Positions 23,738 to 33,159 of a DNA stretch of 64,000 nucleotides are shown one piece after another. Origin of the DNA: Variovorax sp. OK212 (GTDB lineage: Bacteria > Pseudomonadota > Gammaproteobacteria > Burkholderiales > Burkholderiaceae_C); the NCBI RefSeq assembly GCF_900112425.1, contig NZ_FOLP01000023.1, forward strand, positions 34,582-98,581. Direction: 5' to 3'. A model generated the notes under the pieces. It did not search any database and was not told the DNA's origin. It was given only the letters and a program-made list of their open reading frames with translations. Both the position numbers and the translations under genes were made by a program. How positions within the stretch are numbered: the first letter of the stretch is position 1; each line of letters begins with the position of its first letter.

Positions 23738-25243
23738 CGGCCGGCCAGCACCGGCGTTTGCCGATGGCTCGTGCGGCAATGCATCGCGGCTTCGTGCCAG
23801 GTCTGCCAGCGCCTCGTCGAGCCCCGCGTGGCGAAAGGCGTAGCCGGCCGCGAGTGCGGCGCGCGGCACGGCGTTCTGCCCGTCCAGCAGCAGGGTCGAC
23901 ATCTCGCCGGCCAGCATGCGCAGCGGCGCGTCAAGCATGCGCAGCCGCACGCGCCGGCCGAACGAAGCCGCCACTGCCTGTGCGAACCGCGCCTGTGGCG
24001 GCGTGTCTGGCGCAACGGCGTTGACCGGGCCGTCCAGGCTGCCATGCGCCATTGCGAAGCGCAGCATTCCAACGGCGTCGTCCAGGTGAATCCAGGGTGC
24101 CGGCTGGCGCCCGGAGCCAAGCACGGCACCGAGCCCCAGGCGCGCGCTGAGCGCAAGCATCGGATAGGCACCATCGCCGCGGCCGAGCACCACGCCGAAA
24201 CGCATCCGCACAACGCGCACGCCCAGGGCCTCGGCGCGACGTGCCTCGTGCTCGATCGCACAGCAAAGATCCGACTGGAATTCGCCCGGCCGGGCCGGAC
24301 TCGCCTCGTCGCGCGGCTCGAACGAAGCCTGCGGCGACGCGCCGTAGAAGCCCACCGCCGACGCGCTCACGAGCACGCGCGGCGCCTGCTGCAGTCGCCG
24401 CATGAGGTCCACCACCGCCGTGGTCACCGCTACACGGCTGGCGAGCAGGTCGCGCCGGCGCCGGCCCGTCCATGGCATGCCCAGCACGCGGGCGCCGGCC
24501 AGGTTGACGATGGCGTCGATGCGCGTCTCCGAAGGAATCGCGTCGAGGCTCTCGACCACCCAGACGCCCGGCCCGAACGTGGCGCGCGCCTGCCTCGCGT
24601 CACGCGACAGCACGATCACGCGACGTCCCTCGCGCTGCAGGTCGGCCATCAGCGCACCGCCGACGAAGCCGGTCGCACCGGTGACCAGCACCGCGGGTGC
24701 AACGATGCGCGCGTGCTGCAGCACCGTTCGCGCGCCGCTGAGCTTCGCGAGGCGATGCAGTCGCACCACGGCCAGCGCGTTGCGCACGCTCCAGGCCAGC
24801 ACGCCGACCCCGTACAGAGTGAACAGCCATGAAACCCACCCGTGCGGCGTCAACGACATCGACGTGGGCATGCGCGACCAACCGGCCAGCACCGGCGCGA
24901 AGACACCGATGAACAAGCCGTAGCTGATCGTCAGCAGCGTGTGCAGCACGCGCTCGAACGGCGGCAGGCAACGCGTGCGGTCTTCTTCCAGGAAGTCGGC
25001 CAGCGTGATGAAGAGCTCGACGACCAGCAGCGCGCCCAGAAGCACGGCAAAGCCGCCGCCCCAGGCGAACCACCCCAGCCCGATGAAGACCACGCCGTAG
25101 ATCGCCTCGCGCGCGGCGTGGAGCGTGAGTTCGTGGCGCGCCGCCACGCGCTGCGGCAGCTTGGCCTCGAGTTCGTGATGCCACAGGTTGTCGAAGGCAC
25201 CCAGGAAAGCCTGGATCGAAAGCAGGATGAAAACGGTGGTCAT
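23726..25243 (-). CDS. Membrane domain fused to TIGR01777-type NAD-dependent epimerase
   Basis: 505 residues. The first 170 contain four or more hydrophobic helices (TVFILLSIQAFLGAFDNLWHH, AIYGVVFIGLGWFAWGGGF, LLVVELFITLADF, VLAGWSRMPT). From about residue 185 an SDR-type epimerase begins with the Rossmann motif LVTGATGFVGGALM, followed by AIVNLAGARVLGMPWT, SASAVGFYG, and the C-terminal DUF1731-like tail (MLAGEMSTLLLDGQNAVPR). Such epimerases are usually stand-alone or fused to a DoxX-like part. The substrate is unknown. It overlaps the upstream DUF4166 gene by ATGA, so the two are translationally coupled. Confidence 0.82.
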   Translation of the reverse strand: MTTVFILLSIQAFLGAFDNLWHHELEAKLPQRVAARHELTLHAAREAIYGVVFIGLGWFAWGGGFAVLLGALLVVELFITLADFLEEDRTRCLPPFERVLHTLLTISYGLFIGVFAPVLAGWSRMPTSMSLTPHGWVSWLFTLYGVGVLAWSVRNALAVVRLHRLAKLSGARTVLQHARIVAPAVLVTGATGFVGGALMADLQREGRRVIVLSRDARQARATFGPGVWVVESLDAIPSETRIDAIVNLAGARVLGMPWTGRRRRDLLASRVAVTTAVVDLMRRLQQAPRVLVSASAVGFYGASPQASFEPRDEASPARPGEFQSDLCCAIEHEARRAEALGVRVVRMRFGVVLGRGDGAYPMLALSARLGLGAVLGSGRQPAPWIHLDDAVGMLRFAMAHGSLDGPVNAVAPDTPPQARFAQAVAASFGRRVRLRMLDAPLRMLAGEMSTLLLDGQNAVPRAALAAGYAFRHAGLDEALADLARSRDALPHEPSANAGAGRPSMR

Positions 25244-25920
25244 GAGGCACTTTCACAAAATGGATCGATGAAGACGCCGGACTGATGGAAGGTCTCGCCC
25301 CACAGCGGGTGCGCCATCGTCAGCGTGAAACGGAAGAGGCCGTGGCCCAGGTCGGTGTGCGTCACGCGGCACACGCCGGGTGTCAGCAAGGCCGGCACGC
25401 CCACGCGAAGACGGCCCCGCATCAGATGAAAGCGGCGGCTCAGAAAGACCAGCGTGCCGTCTTCCTCGAACACATCGAGCGACATGCTCAGGCCGCCGTC
25501 GGTGCGCTCCAGCAAGCCGCCATCGGTGCCGATTTCCTTGGTCGAACGAACGACGCGCTCACCGCCCCCCGCGCAACGATGGAAGCGCCGCTCCCAGACG
25601 ACGCCGCCGTGGCCATTGGCGTACACGCGCACGCTGGTCGCGACCGATTGCTCGTTCGCACGGGTCAGGGGCCCGCCGAAAAGGCCCGCAAGCCAAGCGT
25701 GAAAGCGGCCGACGGGCGAGCAGCGCAAGTCCATGCGGCCGCTGTAGGTGGTGTCCGCATGAGCGACGCCGAAGCGGCGCTGCACGGCGCGCGGCAACCG
25801 GGCCCACCCGGCGGCACCCACCAACGCCGGAAGGTCCAGCGCGGGGAGGTCCGGCGGCGCGGCGCTGCGCGTGGAGGAGCGGCGCGGGCGCGAAGAAAAG
25901 AGAGACGACAGGGCAAACAT
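25240..25920 (-). CDS. DUF4166 domain protein
   Basis: 226 residues. After a basic, Ser/Arg-rich N-terminal stretch of about 25 residues, the body carries the DUF4166 pattern: WARLPRAVQRRFGV, YSGRMDLRCSPVGRFHAWLAGLFGGPL, GGVVWERRFHR, and a C-terminal GVFIDPF. The family often sits with epimerases or saccharopine-dehydrogenase-like proteins and has no proven activity. The last four bases overlap the epimerase start. A 197-base AT-richer gap lies upstream, shared with the divergent sensor kinase. Confidence 0.78.
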   Translation of the reverse strand: MFALSSLFSSRPRRSSTRSAAPPDLPALDLPALVGAAGWARLPRAVQRRFGVAHADTTYSGRMDLRCSPVGRFHAWLAGLFGGPLTRANEQSVATSVRVYANGHGGVVWERRFHRCAGGGERVVRSTKEIGTDGGLLERTDGGLSMSLDVFEEDGTLVFLSRRFHLMRGRLRVGVPALLTPGVCRVTHTDLGHGLFRFTLTMAHPLWGETFHQSGVFIDPFCESAS

Positions 25921-26057
25921 GGCGGCTTGTCGGAGTGGCTGATGAACTCCTTATTGCGAAAACCGAGCCAAGCCAGGCGTACCTCATAAGTCGTTGATTC
26001 AATTGAAAATTGTGTTCTGACCTGCATACTTCGGATACAGTTCGCCGAGCCTGAATC

Positions 26058-26072
26058 GTCAACTTCGTTGAC
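26058..26072. promoter_or_regulatory. Inverted repeat GTCAAC-TTC-GTTGAC before the sensor kinase
   Basis: Perfect 6-base arms with a 3-base centre, 45 bases upstream of ATG 26118 and within the 197-base gap between the DUF4166 gene and the kinase gene. The arms equal those of the repeat at 2519-2536, with shorter spacing. It may be an operator or a short hairpin in the leader. Confidence 0.35.
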
Positions 26073-26117
26073 AGGCAAGCTTGTGCCGCCGCCTTCTTAC
26101 AGCCCCCCTCTGCCCCG

Positions 26118-27962
26118 ATGCTGATCCACGTCGTTCTCGCCTTCGCCTTGTTCGAAACGCTGGCCCTCAGCGGCGTGTTGCTGGTGTGGGCGGATCGCGT
26201 CAATGGCGCCCGTTTGCTGGCCGCGTTCCTGACCGGCATCTCGATCTGGATCACGGGCAACGAGCTGCCCAACTGGTTCGGCCCCGGCGCCGAGCACGCA
26301 ATGATGTTGCTGCTGGCCACGGCACCGCTGACCTCGTCGTTCTTCTTCCATTTCTGCACCGTGTTCTGTCGTGTCGACATCGGCCGCATCGGGATCACGT
26401 GCGCCTATGCGCTCGGCGCCGGGGCCTCGCTCGCGGCAATGGTCTTCACACCCGGCTACATCGTCGAACACCGCGACATCGGCTGGCTGGCGGTGGCCGG
26501 CCCGGTCGGTTTTGCGGCGAGCATGGCGTGGGTCGTCCTTGGCATCGCTGGCGTCTGCGTGCTTCTCACCGCGCTGGCACGTGCGCGCCGGCCGGCATTC
26601 AGCCAGATTGCCGCCGTCACCGCCTCGTGCCTCTGGGGCATGCTGTGCCTCACCGGCTACGGGATTGCCGTGCTCGACTTGCCGGTCTATCCGTTTCCAT
26701 TGCTGGGACTGCCGTTCTACCCGCTGATCCTGGTCTACGGCATCCTGCGCTATGGCGTCTTCGTCGCCAACGCATGGGCACGCCGTGCGCTGGTCTGGGC
26801 GCTGTTGCTCGCCCTGGGCGCCGCCATCGTGGCGTTGACGCCGCTGCTGCCCATCGAATCGCGCTGGATCGGCGGCCTTGCAGTCGCGGCCAGTTGCCTC
26901 GCGCTGAACGGACCGGTGCGCCGGTTCGCGGAACGGTTGATCTACCCCGGCGGCGAGGTCTCGGTGGCAGACCTTGGCAACTGGCGCCGTGTATTGCAGT
27001 CGGCCGAAACACCGCAAGCGCTGGCACTGCAAGCTTCCGCGCTGCTCAGCGAACGCATCGGAACGCAGGTAGAGGTCCGCATCGGCGATCCGCTTCCAGC
27101 AAGCCACGGCGTCCCTCGCCTGGTCTGCTCACGTGACGACGGGAGCGAGAGTGAAGGCGAAGGCTGGAGCGCGGTGCTCGAGGGCTGGGAGGCCGCGCCG
27201 CCGGGGCTGCGCCAGGTAGCGGAACTGTTCGGCACGGTCGTGTCGGACTCGGCCGCGCGCGCCGAGCAACTGCAGCAGAGCGCCGCACGCGAGCGCGAAC
27301 GCCAGTTGCAAGCGCGGCTGGCCGAACTCGGTTCGCTGGCGGCAACGGTGGCGCACGACATCCGAAACCCGCTGAACATCATCGCCATGGCCGTCGCCGG
27401 CGCGCCAAGCGAAACCCGCCGGGAGGTCGCCGACCAGGTGGCCCGCATCTCGCACCTGACCCGCGACCTGCTGGACTACGCCAAGCCATGGAAGCTCGCG
27501 ACCACGCAACTCGACATCGCGGCGCTGGTGCGCGCATGCGCCATGCGGCTGCCCGACGTGAGCCTTGGCGCCGGCCTCGAGCGTGAGCTGATGGCGAACG
27601 CCGACGCGCGGCGCGTCGAGCAGGCGCTCACCAACCTTTTCGAGAATGCGCGCACCGCTGTCGACGCCGGGGCATCGGGCGAAGCCAACCTGGCAAGACA
27701 GGACAAGGACAGCCGCGTCCACATCGACGCCGAGACGGTCGACCGCACGCTGCTGCTGCACGTCTGCGACAACGGCCCGGGTGTACCGGCGGAGATCCGC
27801 GAGCGCCTGTTCGAGCCCTTCGCCTCGCGCAGTGCTGGCGGCACCGGCCTTGGCCTGGCGATCGTCGCACGCATCATGAACGCCCATGGCGGCTCGGTCG
27901 CCCTGGGCGCCCGCCCACCCTGGCGCACCTGCTTCACGCTGAGTTTTCCCCTGACACCATGA
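26118..27962 (+). CDS. Membrane sensor histidine kinase
   Basis: 614 residues. The N-terminal 275 residues form about eight hydrophobic segments, a multi-pass sensor as in PrsK-like kinases, then a short GAF-like linker (EVSVADLGNWRRVLQSAE onward). The H-box is VAHDIRNPLN with phospho-acceptor H413; the N-box is NLFENARTAV, G1 is DNGPGVP and G2 GTGLGLAI. It autophosphorylates and passes phosphate to the response regulator whose ATG overlaps its TGA (ATGA, 27959-27962). The signal is unknown. A GTCAAC-type inverted repeat lies upstream. Confidence 0.92.
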   Translation: MLIHVVLAFALFETLALSGVLLVWADRVNGARLLAAFLTGISIWITGNELPNWFGPGAEHAMMLLLATAPLTSSFFFHFCTVFCRVDIGRIGITCAYALGAGASLAAMVFTPGYIVEHRDIGWLAVAGPVGFAASMAWVVLGIAGVCVLLTALARARRPAFSQIAAVTASCLWGMLCLTGYGIAVLDLPVYPFPLLGLPFYPLILVYGILRYGVFVANAWARRALVWALLLALGAAIVALTPLLPIESRWIGGLAVAASCLALNGPVRRFAERLIYPGGEVSVADLGNWRRVLQSAETPQALALQASALLSERIGTQVEVRIGDPLPASHGVPRLVCSRDDGSESEGEGWSAVLEGWEAAPPGLRQVAELFGTVVSDSAARAEQLQQSAARERERQLQARLAELGSLAATVAHDIRNPLNIIAMAVAGAPSETRREVADQVARISHLTRDLLDYAKPWKLATTQLDIAALVRACAMRLPDVSLGAGLERELMANADARRVEQALTNLFENARTAVDAGASGEANLARQDKDSRVHIDAETVDRTLLLHVCDNGPGVPAEIRERLFEPFASRSAGGTGLGLAIVARIMNAHGGSVALGARPPWRTCFTLSFPLTP

Positions 27963-29329
27963 ACGACATTTCTGAAACCGGTCGCGTGCTGCTCGTCGAC
28001 GACGAGGCGGCGTTCCAGCGGCTGGGCGGCGCGTTCCTGCGCGACATCGGCCACGAGGTCACGCTTGCCGGCGACGGGGAGCAGGCGCTGGCGGCCTTCG
28101 ACAAGCAGCGGCCCGATCTGGTGCTGCTCGACCTGGCCATGCCACCGCACATGGACCCCGAGATCGGCCTGGAGCTGATACCGCGTTTTGCGCGCGTACC
28201 GGTGATCGTGCTCACGGGGCATGGCGAACACGAGCTCGCGCTGCGTGCGACCGAGCTGGGCGCCTGGGACTTCCTGACCAAGCCGATCGATCCGGACATG
28301 CTGCGCTTCGTGGTGGCCCGCGCATTGCGAAAGGCGCGCCTGGATGCCGAACTCCTGGCACTGCGCGCGGACCAGGCCACCGACGACCTCGGCATGGTCG
28401 GCCAGGCGCCCGCCACCGCGCAGTTGCGCACGCTGGTACGCCGCGTGGCGCGCACGGCCGTCAGCGTGCTCGTGCTGGGCCCGACCGGCACCGGCAAGGA
28501 ACTGGTCGCGCGCGCGCTTCACGCATGCAGCGCGCGCAGTGCCGGGCCCTTTGTCGCCATCCATTGCGGGGCACTCTCGGCAGAGCTGCTGGAAAGCGAG
28601 CTGTTCGGCCACGTGAAGGGCAGCTTCACCGGTGCCTACCGCGACCAGCCAGGCCTGGTGGAGGCCGCGCATGGCGGCACGCTGTTTCTCGACGAGGTCG
28701 GCGAAATGCCGCCGCCCATGCAGGTCAAGTTGCTGCGCTTCCTGCAGGAAGGAGCCTTCGTGCCGGTCGGCGGCAGGACGCAGAAGCACGCCGAAACGCG
28801 CGTCGTCGCGGCGACGCACCGCGACCTCGAAGCCATGGTGCGCGAAGGAACGTTTCGAGAAGATCTTTTCTATCGCCTGAAAGGCGTGGTGCTGCGCACC
28901 CCCGCGGTGGCCGAACGGCCGGCGGACATTCCTCTTCTGGCCACGCGCTTCCTGCACCGCGTGGCGCCGGGTGCCGGCCTGTCCGCGGGCGCCCTGGCCT
29001 GGCTCACGGCGCGTGAATGGCCCGGCAACGTGCGCGAGCTGAAGGCCGTCGTCGAATCGGCCGGTGCCCTGCTGTTGCCGGAGCAGCGCGAGGTCGACGC
29101 AGACCTCTTGCGGTTGGCCAGCGGCGATGTCGCGGAGGTCTTACGGCCGGAGGCGGCCCTGTCGGCGGCCGGCACGGGTCTTCTCGACTCGGCAATGAAC
29201 GAACTGGAGCTGCGGCTGGTGCGGGACACGATGGTGGCAACAAGCGGCAATCAATCGGAGGCGGCGCGCCGACTTGGAATTTCCCGGGTCGGGCTGATCA
29301 AGAAACTGATTCGCCTCGGCTTGCGCTAG
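27959..29329 (+). CDS. NtrC-family sigma-54-dependent response regulator
   Basis: 456 residues. The receiver domain (1-125) has the acidic pair D14/D15, phospho-acceptor D58 (LVLLDLAM) and conserved Lys in LTKPID. The AAA+ domain follows, with Walker A GPTGTGKE (about 174-181), the sigma-54 contact loop GSFTGA (the usual GAFTGA with Ala to Ser), Walker B LFLDEVGE, and the R-finger region EDLFYRLKGV. A Fis-type helix-turn-helix ends the protein (NQSEAARRLGISRVGLIKKL). It should activate sigma-54 promoters in response to the coupled kinase; targets are not evident nearby. Its TAG is directly abutted by the stop of the convergent AraC gene. Confidence 0.93.
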   Translation: MNDISETGRVLLVDDEAAFQRLGGAFLRDIGHEVTLAGDGEQALAAFDKQRPDLVLLDLAMPPHMDPEIGLELIPRFARVPVIVLTGHGEHELALRATELGAWDFLTKPIDPDMLRFVVARALRKARLDAELLALRADQATDDLGMVGQAPATAQLRTLVRRVARTAVSVLVLGPTGTGKELVARALHACSARSAGPFVAIHCGALSAELLESELFGHVKGSFTGAYRDQPGLVEAAHGGTLFLDEVGEMPPPMQVKLLRFLQEGAFVPVGGRTQKHAETRVVAATHRDLEAMVREGTFREDLFYRLKGVVLRTPAVAERPADIPLLATRFLHRVAPGAGLSAGALAWLTAREWPGNVRELKAVVESAGALLLPEQREVDADLLRLASGDVAEVLRPEAALSAAGTGLLDSAMNELELRLVRDTMVATSGNQSEAARRLGISRVGLIKKLIRLGLR

Positions 29330-30247
29330 CTAGCCGCGTGCGTTCACCACATGCTCGCGCCGGAAGTTTCTCGGCGTGCTCCCCACCCACTGCCGAAACC
29401 GCCGATTGAAATACGCCTCGTCCGTGAACCCGCACTGGTGCGCAATCTCCCGCACCAGCAGCGAGGTCGACGACAACAGCTCCTTCGCCCGCTCGATGCG
29501 CCGCTCGGTCACCAGGTCGGTGAACGTGCGGTCGGTCTCCTTGCGCAGCAGGTTCGCCAGGTAGTTGGGCGAGAGAAACGCGGCGGCCGCCGCATCCGTC
29601 AACGACAGCGGCTTGTCGAGGTTGTCGCGCACGTAGCGCACCACGCGCTGCAACGCGTCGCGCTGCGAGGTCTTGCCGTTGTGCTGCAGCGAAAGCCGCA
29701 TCAGCGCCTGCTCCTGCCGCATGCAGGCCAGCCCGATGATCTGCTGCACGATGCCGCGCATCGCGATCTTGGCGCCGAAGTTGCGGCCGGTGTTCAGCCC
29801 GTGCAGCTCGTCGAGCCAGCCTCGCACGCGCGCGAAGTCGGCCTCGTCGAAGGCGAAGTCGACGTACTCCTGGAACAGGAAAGGCGCGAGGTCGGGGTAG
29901 CGCGCGAGCGACACGTCGTCGAGGTCGAGCGCATCGACCTCGAGCTCGGGCCACAAAAAGCGCTGGTCGAAGTTGACGATGCAGTACAGCGCGTCGGGCG
30001 GGTGCGGAATGACGTGCACCCGGTACGGCAGCACGAAGCTCAGATGGCGCGGGCCGAAGGGCCGCACCTCGCCGCCGATGGCCTGCTGGGAGCTGCCCTC
30101 GATGCCGACCTGGATCTGGAAATACGCATGCCGGTGCGGCAGCGTGAGCTCGTTGCGCGCACCCTGGAAGCGGATGTCGAAGTCGAGGTGGTCGGCACGC
30201 TCGTGCATGCCGTAGGTGCGAACGGACGTGGAGGGAGAGGGGCGCAT
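29330..30247 (-). CDS. AraC family transcriptional regulator
   Basis: 305 residues from ATG 30247; the longer frame opens with a TTG at 30292 and is less likely. An N-terminal cupin-type sensor (LPHRHAYFQIQVGIEG, then LYCIVNFDQRFLW) precedes the double helix-turn-helix (about 200-300): DKPLSLTDAAAAAFLSPNYLANLLRKET and LVREIAHQCGFTDEAYFNRRFRQWVGSTPRNFRRE. Conserved motifs are intact. The FAH-family gene lies 151 bases upstream on the same strand, so the target is not obvious. I see nothing notable in that gap beyond GT-rich runs. Confidence 0.9.
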   Translation of the reverse strand: MRPSPSTSVRTYGMHERADHLDFDIRFQGARNELTLPHRHAYFQIQVGIEGSSQQAIGGEVRPFGPRHLSFVLPYRVHVIPHPPDALYCIVNFDQRFLWPELEVDALDLDDVSLARYPDLAPFLFQEYVDFAFDEADFARVRGWLDELHGLNTGRNFGAKIAMRGIVQQIIGLACMRQEQALMRLSLQHNGKTSQRDALQRVVRYVRDNLDKPLSLTDAAAAAFLSPNYLANLLRKETDRTFTDLVTERRIERAKELLSSTSLLVREIAHQCGFTDEAYFNRRFRQWVGSTPRNFRREHVVNARG

Positions 30248-30398
30248 CGGGGCGGTCGGGTCGGCTGGCGTCTGCCCGCGAGGGTACGCCAACTTGCGCG
30301 GCCCCGCGTCGCATGCCTTGGCGTGGCGTGCCGTGGTGTGGTGGCATCGCGTGCCCCAGCGAAGCCCGGCAGGTCCGCCGCGCGGGCGCCCTTCAGGC

Positions 30399-31103
30399 TC
30401 AGACGACCACGACCTCGAGCGCGCCCACGCCCGCCACGGTGCCGCGCATGCGGTCGCCTCGCTGCACGGCCGCCACGCCGGCCGGCGTGCCCGTGAAGAT
30501 CAGGTCGCCGGGCTGCAGTGTGAACAGCGTCGACAGGTAGGCGATGGTGTCGGGCACGTTCCAGATCATGTCGGCGAGGTCGCCGACCTGGCGTTGCGCG
30601 CCGTTCACCTCGAGGCGGATCTCGCCGGCGGCCGGGTGGCCGGCCTTGACCACGGGCACCAGCTCGCCGCAGGGAGCGGAGCCGTCGAAGGCCTTGCCGG
30701 TGTCCCAGGGGCGGCCCATTTTCTTGGCCTCGCCCTGCAGGTCGCGGCGCGTCATGTCGAGGCCGACGGCGTAGCCGTAGACGTGCGCAAGCGCATCCGG
30801 TGCGGCGATGTTCGCGCCGCCGGTCTTCAGCGCGACCACGAGCTCGATCTCGTGGTGCACGTCGCTCGACAGCGAGGGGTAGGCGAACTCGCCGCCGTCG
30901 GCCACGATGGCGTTGGCCGGCTTCATGAAGAAGAACGGCGGTTCGCGGTCGGGGTTGTGGCCCATCTCGCGCGCATGCTCGGAGTAGTTGCGGCCCACGC
31001 AGAAGATGCGGTTGACCGGGAAGCGCGCGCGTTCGCCCTGGATGGGGAGAGAGTGAACGGGTGCAGGCGAAATGGCGTAGGTGGTGGCGTCGGCGGTAGT
31101 CAT
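30399..31103 (-). CDS. Fumarylacetoacetate hydrolase family protein (acylpyruvase-like)
   Basis: 234 residues. Opens with IFCVGRNYSEHAREMG, the usual start of the YcgM/FAHD1 branch, and FFFMKPANAIV. The metal site is readable: Glu pair in VHHEIELVVALK and Asp in VGLDMTRRD, plus the active-site lysine region KAFDGSAP. PGDLIFTGTPAGVAAVQ near the end is diagnostic. Members cleave acylpyruvates or act as oxaloacetate tautomerase/decarboxylase, or open beta-diketone products of aromatic degradation. It stands between the AraC regulator and the sulfur region with no coupled partner, so the physiological substrate is uncertain. Confidence 0.9.
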   Translation of the reverse strand: MTTADATTYAISPAPVHSLPIQGERARFPVNRIFCVGRNYSEHAREMGHNPDREPPFFFMKPANAIVADGGEFAYPSLSSDVHHEIELVVALKTGGANIAAPDALAHVYGYAVGLDMTRRDLQGEAKKMGRPWDTGKAFDGSAPCGELVPVVKAGHPAAGEIRLEVNGAQRQVGDLADMIWNVPDTIAYLSTLFTLQPGDLIFTGTPAGVAAVQRGDRMRGTVAGVGALEVVVV

Positions 31104-31186
31104 GCAATGACTTTAGCCAGCGCCACCCCGCGCCCGGCGGACGCATCTACGCGAGTCTTGGACTCAGCTACGTTTTCGGTGCGTCG

Positions 31187-32161
31187 TCATCCAGCCACGC
31201 CGAAGCCGGTGTCGAAGGTGCCCTTCACATCCAGCGGCTGCTTGATGAGCCCGACCTGCCGGTAGAAGTCGGCCGTGCCCTGCTGGTCGGCAATGACCTG
31301 CGCGTCGATGGCCACCCACTTCTGCTGGCGGCGCTCGAACTGCAGCCTGGCCGCCTCGGGCGGAATGCCGATGATGCGTGCCAGCGCGGCCGAGTAGGCG
31401 TCGACGTTGCGGTACGACCAGAGCTGCGCCTTCACCACGCGCTGCAGGAAGTCTTGCAGCACCGGCCGCTTGGCCGCGATGGCGCCGTCGGTTGCCGCGA
31501 GGTAGCTCAGCCCCGGCAGCAGGCCGCGCCCGCTGACCAGCACGCGCGCATGGTGGCTGACCTCGGCCAGCGCGGTGTAGGGCTCCCAGGTGGCCCAGGC
31601 GTCGACCGAGCCCTGCGTGAGCGCGAGTTTGGCGTCGGCCGGGGCCAGGAAGCGGATGTTCACGTCCTCGGGCTTGAGGCCCGCCGTGGTGATGGCCTTG
31701 AGCGTGACGTAGTGGCCGATGGAGCCGCGGTTCGTCGCGATGCTCTTGCCCTTGAGGTCGGCGGCGGTCTTCAGCGGTGAGTCGGGCCGCACCAGCACCG
31801 CGGTGCCGTAGGAGTCGGAGCGGTTCGCGCCGATGGCCTTCACGCGCGTGCCCGCGGCCAGCGCGAAGATGAGCGGTGCGTCGCCGATGGGGCCCGAGTC
31901 GACCGCGGCGGCATTGAGCGCCTCGGCCAGCGGCGCGGCGGCCGGAAACTCCGACCACTGGATGTCGTAGCCCAGGCCTTCGAGCCCGCCCGCGGCTTCG
32001 AGCAGCGCGCGCAGGCCGCCCTTCTGGTCACCGGCCTTGAGCACCGGCCGGCCCTGTGCGGCAACCGCGCCCGGCAGCGCGACGGCGGCGGCGACCGAAG
32101 CGCCTTGAACGAGAAACCGGCGGCGTGAACGATGGAGCGTCATGGAATTCTTGTGGTTCAT
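31187..32161 (-). CDS. Sulfonate-type ABC substrate-binding protein (SsuA-like), Tat signal
   Basis: 324 residues from ATG 32161, which overlaps the previous gene's TGA. A twin-arginine signal is present (RSRRRFLVQG, then an Ala-rich core ending GAVAAQG). The mature part shows the SsuA/TauA pattern: LKAGDQKGGLRALLEAAGG, VDSGPIGDAPLIFALAAGT, DLKGKSIATNRGSIGHYV and SVDAWATWEPY. It should bind an alkanesulfonate or similar anion in the periplasm. It is last of five co-directed genes. No permease or ATPase gene is nearby, so it must share a transporter encoded elsewhere or have another role. Confidence 0.88.
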   Translation of the reverse strand: MNHKNSMTLHRSRRRFLVQGASVAAAVALPGAVAAQGRPVLKAGDQKGGLRALLEAAGGLEGLGYDIQWSEFPAAAPLAEALNAAAVDSGPIGDAPLIFALAAGTRVKAIGANRSDSYGTAVLVRPDSPLKTAADLKGKSIATNRGSIGHYVTLKAITTAGLKPEDVNIRFLAPADAKLALTQGSVDAWATWEPYTALAEVSHHARVLVSGRGLLPGLSYLAATDGAIAAKRPVLQDFLQRVVKAQLWSYRNVDAYSAALARIIGIPPEAARLQFERRQQKWVAIDAQVIADQQGTADFYRQVGLIKQPLDVKGTFDTGFGVAG

Positions 32162-33159
32162 GCCAGGGGATCGAAGGACACGTGTTCGGCGAACCGCGCC
32201 GGGTCGGTGCTCTTCTTGAGCACGCCCACGCCGCGGAAGTCGCGCGCGTAGAACTCGACCTCGTCGCGCAGGCTCTTGCCCAGCGGGTGGTGGTTGTGCG
32301 TGAGCGTGCCGAGCAAGGCGCGCAGGTCTTCGACCGGCACGTTGGGCGAGTACCTGGCGAACAGCCTGGCCGACTCGTTCGGGTTCTCGGCCACGTAGTC
32401 GGAGGCCTGCGCAATGGCGCGCACCAGCGAGGCGACGGTGGCCTTGTCCTTGCGCACGAGCTCGCCGCGCGCGCCGACGATGCAGCAGACCTTGTCCTTG
32501 TATTCGCCGGTGAGGTTGCTCGCCACCTCGACGTAGACGCCCTGGTTGCGCTTCTCGATCAGGTAGATGTTCGGGTCGCCGTCGGCAATGGCCTGGATCT
32601 CGCCCTTCTTCACCGCAATGTCGAGCAGGTCGGCCGGGTACTGGCGCCAGGTGACGTCCTTGTCGGCGTCGATGCCGTTCTTGGTGAGCAGGATCGAGAA
32701 GAAGTTCTTGCCCGGGCTCGTGATGTCCGACACGCCGATGGTCTTGCCCTTCAGGCTCGCCAGGTTGGTGACGCCCGCGCTCTTCGCGCCCACGAGCCGC
32801 ACGCAGCCGCCGTGCGAGCTGCCGACGATCTTCACGTCGAAGCCCGACTCCAGCGGCTTGAGCCAGCGGTGGATCATGCCCACGGCCGCATCGGCCTTGG
32901 CGGTGGCCAGCGACTCCAGCAGCTGGTCGGTCGACCCCGTGTAGTTGATGAGCTCCACCTGCAGCCCGTTGCGCTCGAAGTAGCCGCGCTCCTGCGCAAC
33001 CACCACGGGCGACAGGCAGAACGCCGCGGCGTTCCAGGCGAAGGTGAGCTTGCGCGACGACTGCGAGAAAGCCTGCGAGGCGATCAGGCCGCCCGAGGCG
33101 ACCAAGGCGGCGGCGCCGCCTGCGCGCAGCACGCTGCGCCGGGAGAAGGGTCGGTTCAC
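32158..33159 (-). CDS. NMT1/TauA-type ABC substrate-binding protein, Tat signal
   Basis: 333 residues from a GTG at 33159 that overlaps the aldolase stop (GTGA). Tat motif SRRSVLRAGG precedes a hydrophobic core ending SQAFSQ. Body: LTFAWNAAAFCLSPVVVAQERGYFERNGLQVE, the opening pattern of nitrate/sulfonate/NMT1-like binding proteins, and GKTIGVSDITSPGKNFF further on. It differs from the three SsuA-like proteins nearby and resembles receptors for pyrimidine precursors or taurine. Overlaps on both sides tie it translationally to the aldolase and to the next binding protein. Confidence 0.87.
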   Translation of the reverse strand: MNRPFSRRSVLRAGGAAALVASGGLIASQAFSQSSRKLTFAWNAAAFCLSPVVVAQERGYFERNGLQVELINYTGSTDQLLESLATAKADAAVGMIHRWLKPLESGFDVKIVGSSHGGCVRLVGAKSAGVTNLASLKGKTIGVSDITSPGKNFFSILLTKNGIDADKDVTWRQYPADLLDIAVKKGEIQAIADGDPNIYLIEKRNQGVYVEVASNLTGEYKDKVCCIVGARGELVRKDKATVASLVRAIAQASDYVAENPNESARLFARYSPNVPVEDLRALLGTLTHNHHPLGKSLRDEVEFYARDFRGVGVLKKSTDPARFAEHVSFDPLA

